49,153 bases of DNA from Roseomonas sp. (GCA_020249435.1 JADCFQ010000035.1:1-49153); one strand, 5' to 3'; numbered from the stretch's first letter, positions 1 through 8,311 are shown. The notes: generated by a model from the sequence alone, not told the origin. Numbers and translations are program-made.

Positions 1-81
1 ATGCCGGGAGTCTGTCCAGAGTGTGCCGACTGGGCCAAAGAATCACTGAAAATGGCTGTGCGCAGGCACGCGCAGCGTTGA
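1..81 (+). CDS. possible 3' end of a gene cut by the window edge
   Basis: Reading from base 1, a frame stays open for 26 codons and ends in TGA at 79-81. The first codon is ATG, but it sits at the window edge, so this may be either an internal Met or a start. The peptide has two cysteines spaced C-x2-C near its beginning and a basic end (RRHAQR). Nothing identifies a family. The stretch from 82 to 181 contains no supportable gene. This is recorded only because a gene from the left may finish here; the frame could equally be chance. Confidence 0.2.
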   Translation: MPGVCPECADWAKESLKMAVRRHAQR

Positions 82-181
82 AAACATCCGCGCGAGACAA
101 AACGACGATGCTCAATGACGGCTTTTCAGCAGCCTGCTAGCTACATACAGTGCATGAGTCCCAAGCATGGCAGCGCATGTG

Positions 182-1087
182 CTAGGCTGGCCAAATGTCC
201 AAGCTCCTTTCTGATTGGCGGTTGGTTGAATACCGGCTTACGGGCCGCGAGGGCGCTCGAAAACCAACGAACATATAGCCGATCAGGCGGATGGATCGCA
301 GTACTTCTGGCCGTCTCGGGTCCACTTCAAGCTTGCGGCGAAGCCGCACAACCAGGTTGTCCACCGATCGATCCTCTGTGCGACAACTGCGGCGGTAGAC
401 CGCCTGTGATATCTGATCGCGGCTGACTGGCACGCCGGGCTGACTAACAAGGCAAGCAAGCAAGTCAAATTCCGCTGTGGTTGCCGAACAGCTGCTACCA
501 TCCGGACGATAGATCTCTCGACGCGTGAGGCAGAGCTTCCAGCCAAGCCCCAATTCGACCACGCGGGAAGGCAAGCCTGAACCCGAAGAGCATGTTTGCG
601 CCTCCGGTTGCGGGGGGCGCCCCAAGCGCGAATCAGGAAGGCCACGGCGTAGCGCTGCGCGAATACGCGCCAGGATCTCCCTTGGGCTGGTTGGGATCAC
701 CATGCATGCATCGCAGCCCGCTTCAAGCAGCGCCACCCTGGCTGCCTCATCATTATCCATGCCAAGCACGATGCAGAACACATCAGAGCGTCCGCGTATC
801 TGGTGCAGGGCGCCCAGCGCTTCGTGCAGCATGCTCCCTACTTGCAGGATCACGATATCAGGCCGCAGCGAATATTCCTGCGCCTCAAGGCCTGACAACA
901 ATTCGCCAAAGGCAGCACAATGGCTGACGGCGAGCCCGTGATTTTCAAGATAGGATCCCAAATCCACGACCAGGGCGCGTTGCTCGCCATGGATTGAAAT
1001 CCGCAATGAACGGCTTTGCGGAAAAAACTGAGAATTGGGGCGACCGAGAGTAGCTACCTCGGCTTCCTTCGATGGCAATTCACGCAT
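182..1087 (-). CDS. OmpR/PhoB-type DNA-binding regulator with a degenerate receiver
   Basis: About 301 residues. The N-terminal half has the pattern of a response-regulator receiver and the C-terminal half (about 190-280) is an OmpR-type winged helix, visible in TTAEFDLLACLVSQPG and in RSVDNLVVRLRRKLE. In the receiver, the strand that normally ends in the phosphorylated Asp reads PDIVILQVG, so Gln occupies that place, and the acidic pair after strand 1 is not evident. It is therefore unlikely to be controlled by ordinary Asp phosphorylation. A TTG seven codons upstream (1108) is possible, but ATG at 1087 has GGGAGG about 8 bases ahead, so I use it. No histidine kinase is adjacent. The gene is alone, with a tRNA upstream on the same strand. 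Targets are unknown. Confidence 0.85.
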   Translation of the reverse strand: MRELPSKEAEVATLGRPNSQFFPQSRSLRISIHGEQRALVVDLGSYLENHGLAVSHCAAFGELLSGLEAQEYSLRPDIVILQVGSMLHEALGALHQIRGRSDVFCIVLGMDNDEAARVALLEAGCDACMVIPTSPREILARIRAALRRGLPDSRLGRPPQPEAQTCSSGSGLPSRVVELGLGWKLCLTRREIYRPDGSSCSATTAEFDLLACLVSQPGVPVSRDQISQAVYRRSCRTEDRSVDNLVVRLRRKLEVDPRRPEVLRSIRLIGYMFVGFRAPSRPVSRYSTNRQSERSLDIWPA

Positions 1088-1225
1088 GAAGACACCTCCC
1101 ACGCTCAAAAGACGTCACCAAAGACGAGCGGGCACACGCCCGTAAGGACGTTTTGAGCACAGGACGGGAAAGAACTCTGTGATCTTTGGTACAGAGCGGG
1201 GTGCGGATTCGGCAAAGATTTCAAA

Positions 1226-1253
1226 TAAACGCCAAGGCGCCAGGCCTTGCGCC
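1226..1253 (-). terminator. possible hairpin terminator downstream of tRNA-Lys
   Basis: CAAGGC (1233-1238) and GCCTTG (1244-1249) form a 6-bp stem with a 5-base loop. On the minus strand it is followed by GCGTTTATTT. It lies about 100 bases after the tRNA 3' end, so it could end that transcript. The rest of 1088-1352 shows nothing I can name. Confidence 0.25.
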
Positions 1254-1352
1254 GAGGTCAGCAATCGTACTGCATTTTGCACCATAGTGGCATAGAAAAG
1301 ATGGGGGCTGCGCGTTATCGGTGGGAATGACCGGCTAACTATCCGAATTCAT

Positions 1353-1428
<76 letters not shown>

Positions 1429-1498
1429 GGCGACCAGGACAAGGCCCGGTGCAACCAAGGCGCGCTACATACCGCCCAGGACGGTTTTGTCCAGCCCC

Positions 1499-1999
1499 TC
1501 AGCGGGCGGCGGCCATCATGGTGCGGCTATGGATGAACCCATAGGTCGGGAATTGCGTGCCCCCGAAATCATCCGCCGGCGGATACCAAACTCGCACAAG
1601 GGACCAGTCGCCTCGGGGCGAGACATCCAGCACCGGCTGATCGCGCGCGATCTGTCCCCGCGCCCGGCCGCTGGACCAATTCGCGTGATCCACACGGATT
1701 TCGCGGGCGGAGACCACGCGGGAAACCACCGCCAAATGCCCCTGCGGGTTCCGGCTGGTCCGCTGGAAGACCAGAACGCTACCCGGCAGCGGTGCCCTGG
1801 ACCGTTCATATTGCCCCGCTGCCGCTTGCCACCATTGCCAGGCATCGCCGTTGATGCGCAGCCCCGAACGTTCCCGCGCGAAGGGCACGCAGGACACATC
1901 TCCGCCAGCATAGCCAGGTACGCCAGACCGCGCGCCCATGCGCCCGGAAGCACAGCCGGCGAGTGCGAATAACAACCCCATCGTGACCATGCGGCGCAT
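1499..1999 (-). CDS. CHAP-domain lipoprotein, probable peptidoglycan amidase/peptidase
   Basis: From ATG 1999 the protein is 166 residues. It begins with a lipoprotein signal whose lipobox LAGC puts the lipidated cysteine at position 16. This fixes the start: a longer frame beginning at 2059 would bury the signal, and GGGGG lies about 10 bases before 1999. The mature part matches CHAP (NlpC/P60-like) hydrolases: a nucleophile Cys in VSCVPFAR (C37), then DAWQWW, PGSVLVF, the catalytic His in GHLAVV (H88) and the polar residue in DHANW (N107). CHAP enzymes cut peptidoglycan cross-links or stem peptides. This one would be anchored in the envelope. It is transcribed alone; the exact bond cut cannot be read from sequence. 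Confidence 0.85.
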   Translation of the reverse strand: MRRMVTMGLLFALAGCASGRMGARSGVPGYAGGDVSCVPFARERSGLRINGDAWQWWQAAAGQYERSRAPLPGSVLVFQRTSRNPQGHLAVVSRVVSAREIRVDHANWSSGRARGQIARDQPVLDVSPRGDWSLVRVWYPPADDFGGTQFPTYGFIHSRTMMAAAR

Positions 2000-2075
2000 G
2001 ATCGCGAACCCCCTTAATTTCCCCGATTGGAATTCTACCAAAACCACCGCGATTTGCACTGAAAATCGCGCAATG

Positions 2076-2107
2076 AAAAAGGGCGCCCCCTAAAAGGGGC
2101 GCCCCTT
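2076..2107 (-). terminator. Rho-independent terminator of the thiolase/DUF35 operon
   Basis: On the minus strand, GGGGCGCCCC, a short TTTTA loop and GGGGGCGCCC form a strong GC hairpin, followed immediately by TTTTT. It lies 17 bases after the stop of the DUF35 gene and before the CHAP gene. Confidence 0.85.
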
Positions 2108-2123
2108 CAGAAAAACCCAGCGA

Positions 2124-2522
2124 TCAAACTGGGGTAAACATGAAGGCCGGCGGGCCATCGCCCTGGGTCGGCTTGAAGACCAGCTTCACCTTCTGACCGA
2201 TCTTCAGGCTATCCAGATCGCAATCCACGATATTGGTGAAAACGCGGACGCCCTCATCCAATTCCACGTAAGCGACGCAATAGGGCTCCTTGGTGCGCAT
2301 CACCGTGAAGGTATAAATGCTGCCCGTGCCCTTGGCTTCCACCAATTCTACATTGTTGGAAAGCGTAAAGGGCGAACAGCCGCGCGGATACCAGAAGAAC
2401 TTGCCGGTATCATTGCATTTGCCGATCAGCAGCTTGCCGGCGCGCGCGCCATCAAAAAACGGCTGATTGGTCGGGTCCGTCTTGATTTCCGGCAGGGCCC
2501 TGTTGAATGCCATGGTGGCCAT
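2124..2522 (-). CDS. DUF35 OB-fold protein, acyl-CoA thiolase partner
   Basis: A 132-residue protein of the Zn-ribbon/OB-fold DUF35 family. These small proteins pair with non-decarboxylating thiolase homologues and help bind acyl-CoA. The N-terminal part shows the conserved QPFFDGARAGKL helix, the rubredoxin-like segment (36-52) and YPRG. The C-terminal part (from about 60) is the OB fold with GTGSIYTFTV and YVELDEGVRV. Of the four cysteines of a normal ribbon only the first of each pair is present (C36, C49), so zinc binding is doubtful. It follows the thiolase gene by 5 bases on the same strand, which strongly suggests a complex with it. Confidence 0.85.
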   Translation of the reverse strand: MATMAFNRALPEIKTDPTNQPFFDGARAGKLLIGKCNDTGKFFWYPRGCSPFTLSNNVELVEAKGTGSIYTFTVMRTKEPYCVAYVELDEGVRVFTNIVDCDLDSLKIGQKVKLVFKPTQGDGPPAFMFTPV

Positions 2523-2527
2523 ATCGC

Positions 2528-3700
2528 TTACTCCCTTTCCAGAATGACGGTGGCGCTGCCATGGCGCGTGCCAAGCAAGCCGCCCGTGCCGTGTGCCAAG
2601 GCCAAAGTGCAGCCAGGCACCTGCACCTTGGGGTGCGCCTCATGGCGCAATTGCCGCACAGCTTCGATCACCTTGGTCATGCCGCCACGATTGGCCGGGT
2701 GATTATTGCACAGCCCGCCGCCATCCGTATTGAAGGGCAGCTTGCCCACGCCTGAAATCAGATTGCCGTCGGCCACGAACTTCCCACCCGCGCCCTTTTT
2801 GCAGAAGCCAAGGTCTTCCAACTGGATCAGCACCGTGATGGTGAAGCTGTCATAGATGGAAGCGTATTGAATGTCCGCGGGCGTCACGCCCGCTTCTTCG
2901 AAAGCGCGCGGCCCTGACCATACCGCGCCGGAATAGGTCAAATCCGTATAGCCGGCATTCTGGTTCTTGGTTGCCTCGCCATGGCCCTTCACCTTCACCA
3001 AAGGCCGCTTCAGCGATTTGGCGATCTCAGGCCGCGTCACAATCAAGGCGCCGCCACCATCGGAAATGACGCAGCAATCCAGCCGGTGCAGCGGGTCTGA
3101 CACCATGGGCGAATTCACCACATCTTCCACTGTCACCACCTTGGGCAACATGGCATGCGGGTTGTGCTGCGCATGATGCGAAGCCGCCACCTTGATCCAG
3201 GCAAGCTGTTCGGATGTTGTGCCGTATTCATGCATGTGGCGCATCGCGCACATGGCATAGGCATTGGCGACCGTGCGGCCATAGACAATCTCAAACGGAT
3301 CATCCGGCACATTCACGCCCCAGGAACGCGGCGCGGTGCCGGTTGCCATGGCCTCTGCCCGCGGGCGCCCGGCCAGCGTGATCAGTGCGATATTGCACTT
3401 GCCGAGCGCGATCGCTTCCACCGCATGGCCGACATGCATCACATAAGAACAGCCGCCCATATCCGTGGAATCGAGGTGCTTGAGCTTCGTCAGACCCAGA
3501 TAATCCGCCATATTGAGCGGGCCGAGCCCCGGCGCGGCGCCGGTGCAGAAAAACCCGTCCACATCATCCTTGGAAAGCCCGGCATCTTGCAGCGCGCCAT
3601 AAGCGACTTCCGCGTGAAGCTGGGCCACGGATGTATTATCGGCCTTGCGGGTTGGGTGCTCGAAAGCCCCAACAACATAGCCCTTGCCATTGGTACTCAT
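2528..3700 (-). CDS. thiolase-family acyl-CoA acyltransferase (SCP-x/lipid-transfer type)
   Basis: 390 residues, the full length of a thiolase-fold enzyme of the group that associates with DUF35 proteins. The nucleophile is likely Cys84 in MGGCSYVMH. The C-terminal catalytic region holds NNHPANRGG and a final HGTGG loop with the second conserved His. Enzymes of this type act on acyl-CoA in fatty-acid, steroid or aromatic side-chain breakdown. The substrate here cannot be told from sequence. It is first in a two-gene operon with the DUF35 protein. The ATG at 3700 gives the expected N-terminus (GKGYVVGAFEHP). Confidence 0.85.
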   Translation of the reverse strand: MSTNGKGYVVGAFEHPTRKADNTSVAQLHAEVAYGALQDAGLSKDDVDGFFCTGAAPGLGPLNMADYLGLTKLKHLDSTDMGGCSYVMHVGHAVEAIALGKCNIALITLAGRPRAEAMATGTAPRSWGVNVPDDPFEIVYGRTVANAYAMCAMRHMHEYGTTSEQLAWIKVAASHHAQHNPHAMLPKVVTVEDVVNSPMVSDPLHRLDCCVISDGGGALIVTRPEIAKSLKRPLVKVKGHGEATKNQNAGYTDLTYSGAVWSGPRAFEEAGVTPADIQYASIYDSFTITVLIQLEDLGFCKKGAGGKFVADGNLISGVGKLPFNTDGGGLCNNHPANRGGMTKVIEAVRQLRHEAHPKVQVPGCTLALAHGTGGLLGTRHGSATVILERE

Positions 3701-3789
3701 GAGTGGCGTTTATCCTCCTCGATATTGGTAGCGCGATGGAAGCAGCGCCGGGGCGGCTTGTCACCCCCCTGGCGCGCAGAAAAGCAGGT

Positions 3790-4584
3790 TCAGCGCGGCG
3801 CGCCCATCACCGGCACGGCAATGCCAAGCGCATCGCGCGGCAGGCGCGCGCCGGCGCGGCGGAGTTCCGCCTCGGCCGCCCTGATCTGGCGCGCGGTTTC
3901 TTCCTGCGTCAGGTGAGAGGCGCGTTCCTTCAACAGCGCATGACCCTTGGCGATATCAGCCAGCACCGTCTGGTAATTGCGGATCGCGGCAGCGCGATTG
4001 GCGGCACCGGTTTCATGCAGCGCCGCAAGGTCGCGCAGGATTTGCCGGCTTGGCTCATCACGCGCTTCGCGCAGCAGGCGCTGATAGCGGGCGCGGGCTT
4101 GTTCGGCGGTGGCGGTCTCGGTCGGCTCAAGCGTGGCGATGGCTTCCTGCATGGCCGCAATCAGCGCCTGCACGGGCGCATCGGCTTCGCGAATGGTGGC
4201 GCGGAGTTGCGGCGCGCGCGCGAGCGAACGGCCGCGCTCACGCAGCAGCGCCCCGAGTTCTGTAATCGCCTCAGCGCCTTTCGGGCTGATGGGGGCAACG
4301 CGTGGCGGGTAAGCCGCGAGCGGGTCTTCGCGGATCATCAAAAGCCCATCGGCGGCCAAGGTATCGAGTGCCTGCAAATAACTCGCCAAAGCCTGCTGCA
4401 TGGCGTTGATGGCGTCAGCGGCGGGCGAGACAGTGGGTGCCGCCCCTGGGCGCGTCACCAATTCGGGATAGATGGCGGCATTGCCCGCCACATTCGCCCA
4501 ATCGCGCACCGGCGTGTAATCCGGCGGGCCGCAACCGATCAGCGCGGCCAAGGGCAGGGCGAGGATTCCGCGACCAAGCTTCAT
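3790..4584 (-). CDS. hypothetical alpha-helical lipoprotein
   Basis: A lipoprotein signal ending in LIGC precedes a mature part of about 245 residues that is almost entirely helical, rich in Ala, Arg and Glu, with heptad-like stretches suggesting coiled coil. Starting at 4584 gives a 4-bp ATGA overlap with the stop of the MBL gene upstream, with GGGTGG shortly before; an in-frame ATG at 4596 is less likely. I do not recognise a named family. Its job is probably structural or a partner in the envelope. Co-transcription with the MBL hydrolase is clear from the overlap, but a functional link is not. Confidence 0.7.
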   Translation of the reverse strand: MKLGRGILALPLAALIGCGPPDYTPVRDWANVAGNAAIYPELVTRPGAAPTVSPAADAINAMQQALASYLQALDTLAADGLLMIREDPLAAYPPRVAPISPKGAEAITELGALLRERGRSLARAPQLRATIREADAPVQALIAAMQEAIATLEPTETATAEQARARYQRLLREARDEPSRQILRDLAALHETGAANRAAAIRNYQTVLADIAKGHALLKERASHLTQEETARQIRAAEAELRRAGARLPRDALGIAVPVMGAPR

Positions 4585-5471
4585 GTCACCACCCATGTCC
4601 CTGCTTCCTGCCGCACCGCGCCTTCTGCTGCCAGCTTGATCAGATGCGCGGTCAGGCTGCGCGCTGCCGCCGGGATCAGCCTGGCATCAAGTGCCGCGCC
4701 ATAAACCGGCGGCACCAATTCTTCTGCCCGCGCCCGCCCGGCACGGCGGAGTTCTTCCAGGATACGCGCCCCTCTCTCCCGCCGATGCGCGGCGAGGGCA
4801 GCGACGAAGGGCAGCGGATCAGGCAAGGGCGGCCCATGGCCTGGCAGATAAAGCGCATCATCGCCGCGCGCCTGCAGCTTGGCGAGCGAGGCCATATAGG
4901 CCGCCATATCGCCATCCGGCGGGCTGACCACGCTGGTGGACCAGGACATGACATGATCCGCGCTGAACAGCGTGCGTGATGTGCTGGCGTTTTCCAACGC
5001 AAAGCAAATATGATTAGCACAATGGCCCGGCGTGTGCAGCGCCGTCACGCGCCAATCGGCACCGGCCACCGTGGCGCCATCCGCAATGGTTACATCGGGG
5101 CGGAAATCATGATCACCGCCTTCGCCACCCTGTTCCGGCGAGGTCATATGCGGGCCGAAGGCGTAACTCGGCGCTCCGGTTGCGGCCTTCAGTGCTGCCA
5201 CGCCGGGCGAATGATCCCGATGCGTGTGAGACACCAGGATATGCGTGATACGCTCACCCTTGGTCGCGGCAAGCAAGGCATCCAGATGCGCCGCATCCAC
5301 CGGGCCGGGGTCCAGAATGGCCACGGAATTGCCCTGGCCAATGATCCAGCTATTTGTTCCGCGAAAGGTGAAGGCGCCAGGATTATTGCAGAGCACGCGG
5401 CGCACGCCCGGCGCCGTCTGTTCCACCGCGCCCGGGGCCAGGCTGTCATTTTTCAGAAAGGGAATGCTCAT
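4581..5471 (-). CDS. MBL-fold metallo-hydrolase, LACTB2-like
   Basis: 296 residues. The metallo-beta-lactamase core carries the two-metal motif HTHRDH (H82, H84, D86, H87), then H150 in HTPGH, D172 in SADH and H212 in LPGHG. After about residue 225 a small winged-helix-like tail follows, typical of the LACTB2 branch. Family members hydrolyse thioesters or RNA; the substrate is not determinable here. Start at ATG 5471. It overlaps the downstream lipoprotein gene by 4 bases and follows the EamA pair after a probable terminator. Confidence 0.85.
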   Translation of the reverse strand: MSIPFLKNDSLAPGAVEQTAPGVRRVLCNNPGAFTFRGTNSWIIGQGNSVAILDPGPVDAAHLDALLAATKGERITHILVSHTHRDHSPGVAALKAATGAPSYAFGPHMTSPEQGGEGGDHDFRPDVTIADGATVAGADWRVTALHTPGHCANHICFALENASTSRTLFSADHVMSWSTSVVSPPDGDMAAYMASLAKLQARGDDALYLPGHGPPLPDPLPFVAALAAHRRERGARILEELRRAGRARAEELVPPVYGAALDARLIPAAARSLTAHLIKLAAEGAVRQEAGTWVVT

Positions 5472-5499
5472 CTTCGGCGCCTCATGCTCACACTAGGGT

Positions 5500-5516
5500 G
5501 CGGCGAGGCTCGCCGC
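5500..5516 (-). terminator. probable hairpin terminator after the EamA pair
   Basis: GCGGCG and CGCCGC pair around AGGCT just after the stop of the EamA gene at 5531. There is no T tract, so it may act with Rho or merely attenuate read-through into the MBL gene. Confidence 0.35.
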
Positions 5517-5530
5517 TCTGCAAGCCCTAC

Positions 5531-6442
5531 CTATTGCCCTTGGCGCTTCATCCGCCCGCGCACCAGTTCGCGGTGCAGGATGTAAAGCCCGGAAAGCACG
5601 ATCAGCACGGCGCCAAGGATGGTCGCGATGGTTGGCATATCGCCCCAGATCAGCCAGCCAAGCCCAACCGACCAAAGGATGGAGGTATAGGAATAAGGCC
5701 CAAGCGAGGACACCTGGGCTGAGGCATAGGCTTCGGTCAGCATCACCTGCGCCACGCCGCCCACCAGCCCCACCAGGATCAGGATCAGCAATTCCCAGGC
5801 ATTGGGCGTGGTCCAGAAAAACGGCAGCGCCACGGCGGTAAAAGCTGTCATGAGCAGCGATTGCCACAACACAATGGTGGTGGAGCTTTCGGTTGCCGAG
5901 AGGTTGCGCACCAACAGCGTCGTCAGCGCAGACCAAACGCCTTGGGAAACCGCGACCGCCATGCCGATCATCACCGCTTTTTCGGGCCAACCGCCGCCCT
6001 GAAAAGCGCCCTGACCAAGCGCAATCACCATAATGCCGACAAAACCAAGGATCACCGCGGACCAGCGATGAATGCCCACCTTCTCCCCCAATAGCGGGAT
6101 GGAAAGTAGCGTGACGAAAAGCGGCGTGGTGTAGGTCAGCGCGGTTTGTTCCGCCAAGGGCAGCACGGTCAGCGCAAAGAAGGAACAGCCCTGCGCCATG
6201 GTGCCGGTAAAGGCGCGCAGCAGATGGGAAGGGAAACGCCGCGTGCGCAAAATGCCCCATTGCCGGCCGCGTGCCACAATCACGAAAATCACCGGCAGCG
6301 CGAAGGCGGATCGGAAGAACATGATTTCGATAAAGGAAATGCTCTCCGCAATCTCCTTCACCATGGCGGACATGATGGTGAAAAGCGCGGTCGCGCCCAA
6401 CATGAGCAGCGCGCCGCGGCGGATATCGTGGCGGAGCGCCAT
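5531..6442 (-). CDS. EamA-family (DMT) permease
   Basis: 303 residues with ten hydrophobic segments in two five-helix halves, the architecture of EamA drug/metabolite exporters. Landmarks are GATALFTIMSAMVK in the first helix, RSAFALPV, PLFVTLLSIPLLGEKV closing the first half, and the corresponding GPYSYTSILWSVGLGW and VLIVLSGLYILHRE in the second. It starts on the last base of the upstream EamA gene (TGATG), so the two are translationally coupled and may work as a pair. The exported substrate is unknown. It is the most diverged of the three EamA copies in this window. Confidence 0.88.
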   Translation of the reverse strand: MALRHDIRRGALLMLGATALFTIMSAMVKEIAESISFIEIMFFRSAFALPVIFVIVARGRQWGILRTRRFPSHLLRAFTGTMAQGCSFFALTVLPLAEQTALTYTTPLFVTLLSIPLLGEKVGIHRWSAVILGFVGIMVIALGQGAFQGGGWPEKAVMIGMAVAVSQGVWSALTTLLVRNLSATESSTTIVLWQSLLMTAFTAVALPFFWTTPNAWELLILILVGLVGGVAQVMLTEAYASAQVSSLGPYSYTSILWSVGLGWLIWGDMPTIATILGAVLIVLSGLYILHRELVRGRMKRQGQ

Positions 6443-7368
6443 CAGGTGTCTTCTTTCATGCGTGCCCGTTCAGCAGCACGTCGCACCTGTTCGCGATGCA
6501 CATTGTAAAGCCCGGCGGCCACCACCAGCGATGCGCCGGCGAGTGTGGTCCAGCCCGGCACCTCGGCCCAGATCAGAAAGCCGATCACGCCGCCAATCAG
6601 CAAGGGCGAATATTCAAAGGGTGCGAGGACGGAAACCGGCGCCAGCGCAAAGGCGCGCGCGAACAGCAAATGCGCCATGCCGTTGAAGATGCCGAATAGT
6701 ACCAGCAGCAGCATGATATCGGTGGATGGCAGCAAGGATGGCGGCGGGAAGGCCGGCAGGAACAGCAAACCCATCGGGATATGCGCCATCATCAGCCAAA
6801 AGGCGATCGCCGCCGGCCCATCACTGACCGAGAGCATGCGTGTCCAGATGCGCGTCACGGCCATCAGCACCACCGCACCCAATAGCGCCGCCGTTTCAAT
6901 GCGCCATAAATCGCCCGAGGGCTGCAACATGATCAGCACGCCCCCAAAGCCGATCATGGTGGAGGTCCAGCGCCGCCAGCCCACCTTTTCGCCCAGCAGC
7001 GGAATGGCAAATAGCGTCATCAGCAGCGGCGTGGCGCAGGCAACCGCGTAGGAATCCACCAGCGGCATGCCCCGCGCCCAGGCCCAATACCAGGTGGCGG
7101 AGACACAGCAATGCAACAACCCGCGCCACGCAAGCAGCCTGCGGTTATTCGGAAACAGCCCCCGCCCGCGTGTCAGGATCACCACCGTGATGCCGCCCAC
7201 CACGCCGCGCCAGATCATGGCCATGGCCGCGCCCACTTCCGGCAGCGCCCATTTCACCGCGGCATCGGCGCCGGTGATGACGATATAGGCCACCAGAATG
7301 ATGCCGATGCCGCGCAAGGTCTCGGCCCCCGTCGGCACGCTGAGCGCGGATTTGGCGGGCTCAGCCAT
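6442..7368 (-). CDS. EamA-family (DMT) permease, paralogue of the 9814-10755 gene
   Basis: About 308 residues with ten membrane segments in two repeats. I start it at ATG 7368 (MAEPAKS...) rather than 7413, because the paralogue at 9814-10755 begins with the same block (MAEGSK..LSVPTG). The two share long identical stretches, such as LLGEK/ILGEK, GVLIMLQPSGDLWRIE and FALAPVS.LAPFEYSPLL, and seem to be around 60-65% identical by eye. The role is probably export of a small metabolite or amino acid. Its stop overlaps the next EamA gene by one base. The divergent neighbour is the first repeat-protein gene. Confidence 0.88.
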   Translation of the reverse strand: MAEPAKSALSVPTGAETLRGIGIILVAYIVITGADAAVKWALPEVGAAMAMIWRGVVGGITVVILTRGRGLFPNNRRLLAWRGLLHCCVSATWYWAWARGMPLVDSYAVACATPLLMTLFAIPLLGEKVGWRRWTSTMIGFGGVLIMLQPSGDLWRIETAALLGAVVLMAVTRIWTRMLSVSDGPAAIAFWLMMAHIPMGLLFLPAFPPPSLLPSTDIMLLLVLFGIFNGMAHLLFARAFALAPVSVLAPFEYSPLLIGGVIGFLIWAEVPGWTTLAGASLVVAAGLYNVHREQVRRAAERARMKEDT

Positions 7369-7596
7369 GGCGTGGGCGGCTTGCGGCGGCTTGGTGTGGC
7401 GCGGCCCCGGCAAGGGCGCCCGCGCAGCACAGCGCGGGCATAGGTGATGGCGATTGCATGATTATTGGGCGCAGTCTCGGCTGGGCAGGCGGGCTTTGCA
7501 AGGGAAATCAAAGGCATCTCGCAGCATTTCAGCCCTGGTTACGCTTGCGAAGCTGAGGAAGCCGAGCGCCCCAAAGAATCCTTGAAAAAACCTTAA

Positions 7597-7682
7597 TTTT
7601 TTCATGATTTCACCATGAAAAATCCATTTTTTATTTCGGTCAGCCAAGGTTGGCAACCCATCCACTCGCCGCTTCAAAGCGG
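7597..7682 (+). promoter_or_regulatory. leader region with three successive hairpins ahead of the first repeat gene
   Basis: The 353-base gap before 7722 is AT-rich in its middle. It holds TTTTTCATG-N7-CATGAAAAA (7598-7622), GCCAA-GG-TTGGC (7643-7654) and CCGCTT-CA-AAGCGG (7669-7682), one after another. A ribosome site GGAAAGGA follows about 9 bases before the start. The series could form a structured 5' leader, or the first could be an operator or a terminator for an unknown transcript. No protein gene is evident in the gap. Confidence 0.35.
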
Positions 7683-7721
7683 CCTCATCAGCGCAATCAC
7701 TGACACGGAAAGGATCAGACA

Positions 7722-8144
7722 ATGTCCAAGGCTTCCAACCAATCCAGCAAGCAGACGCGTCAATTCGGTGATAGCGGCAGCGCACCGAGCCTGAAGGCGC
7801 ACCTCGCCAAGGTCAGCGCCAAGACCGCCAAGCAGACGCGGCGGTTTGGCACTGGTGGCGAGGCGCCGAGCCTGAAGGCGCACCTTACCAAGGGCAGCGC
7901 CAAGACCGCCAAGCAGACGCGGCAGTTTGGTGATGCTTCCTTTCCACCCAGCCTCAAGGCGCACCTCGCCAAGGCCAGCGCCAAGTCGGCCAAGCAGACG
8001 CGGCGGTTTGGCCATGGTGGCGAGGCGCCCAGCCTGAAGGCGCATCTTACCAAGGGCAGCACCGAGACCGCCAAGCAGACGCGGCGGTTTGGCACTGGTG
8101 GCGAGGCGCCGAGCCTGAAGGCGCATCTCGCCAAACTCGCCTGA
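7722..8144 (+). CDS. small basic repeat protein A (five 27-residue repeats)
   Basis: 140 residues, made almost wholly of tandem repeats with the consensus K-Q-T-R-[QR]-F-G-x-G-G-x-x-P-S-L-K-A-H-L-[AT]-K-x-S-x-K-T-A. Repeats start at bases 7749, 7830, 7911, 7992 and 8073, exactly 81 bases apart, and the last is cut to 23 residues. The protein has no signal peptide and no membrane segment and is strongly basic, with about five more positive than negative charges per repeat. A clear ribosome site (AAAGGA) precedes the ATG. A second gene of the same kind lies 270 bases downstream. I do not recognise the family. Binding to nucleic acid or another polyanion is a guess from charge alone. Several shadow frames are open on the other strand because of the repeats. 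Confidence 0.75.
   Translation: MSKASNQSSKQTRQFGDSGSAPSLKAHLAKVSAKTAKQTRRFGTGGEAPSLKAHLTKGSAKTAKQTRQFGDASFPPSLKAHLAKASAKSAKQTRRFGHGGEAPSLKAHLTKGSTETAKQTRRFGTGGEAPSLKAHLAKLA
7749..8141 (+). repeat. 81-bp coding tandem repeat, five units
   Basis: Units begin at 7749, 7830, 7911, 7992 and 8073. Units 2, 4 and 5 (the RRFG...GGEAPSLK type) are nearly identical in DNA, whereas units 1 and 3 carry RQFGD. The alternation suggests past duplication or conversion of a two-unit block. The units are direct and in frame. Confidence 0.9.
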
Positions 8145-8156
8145 GTTTTCGCAAGG

Positions 8157-8178
8157 GGCCGCGCTTTGGGGCGCGGCC
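8157..8178 (+). terminator. hairpin downstream of repeat gene A
   Basis: GGCCGCGC (8157-8164) and GCGCGGCC (8171-8178) are a perfect 8-bp stem with a 6-base loop, 12 bases after the stop of repeat gene A. No T tract follows, so termination would be weak or Rho-assisted. Confidence 0.5.
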
Positions 8179-8311
8179 TGCCCGCCGGGCGCAATCGCGT
8201 CCTTGCGGTGTCCATATGCGGGCGGCAACACGCGGGCGAATAGGCTGGGCGGCAGTGCAGCCCGGCCATTTGGTCTTGGCCCGGGCCGCGGACATCGGCC
8301 AGTCTACAAAA

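Noticed and set aside
6146-6686. Plus-strand frames opposite the EamA genes
   Set aside because: They are antisense to clearly conserved membrane proteins and have arginine-rich shadow composition typical of high-GC DNA.
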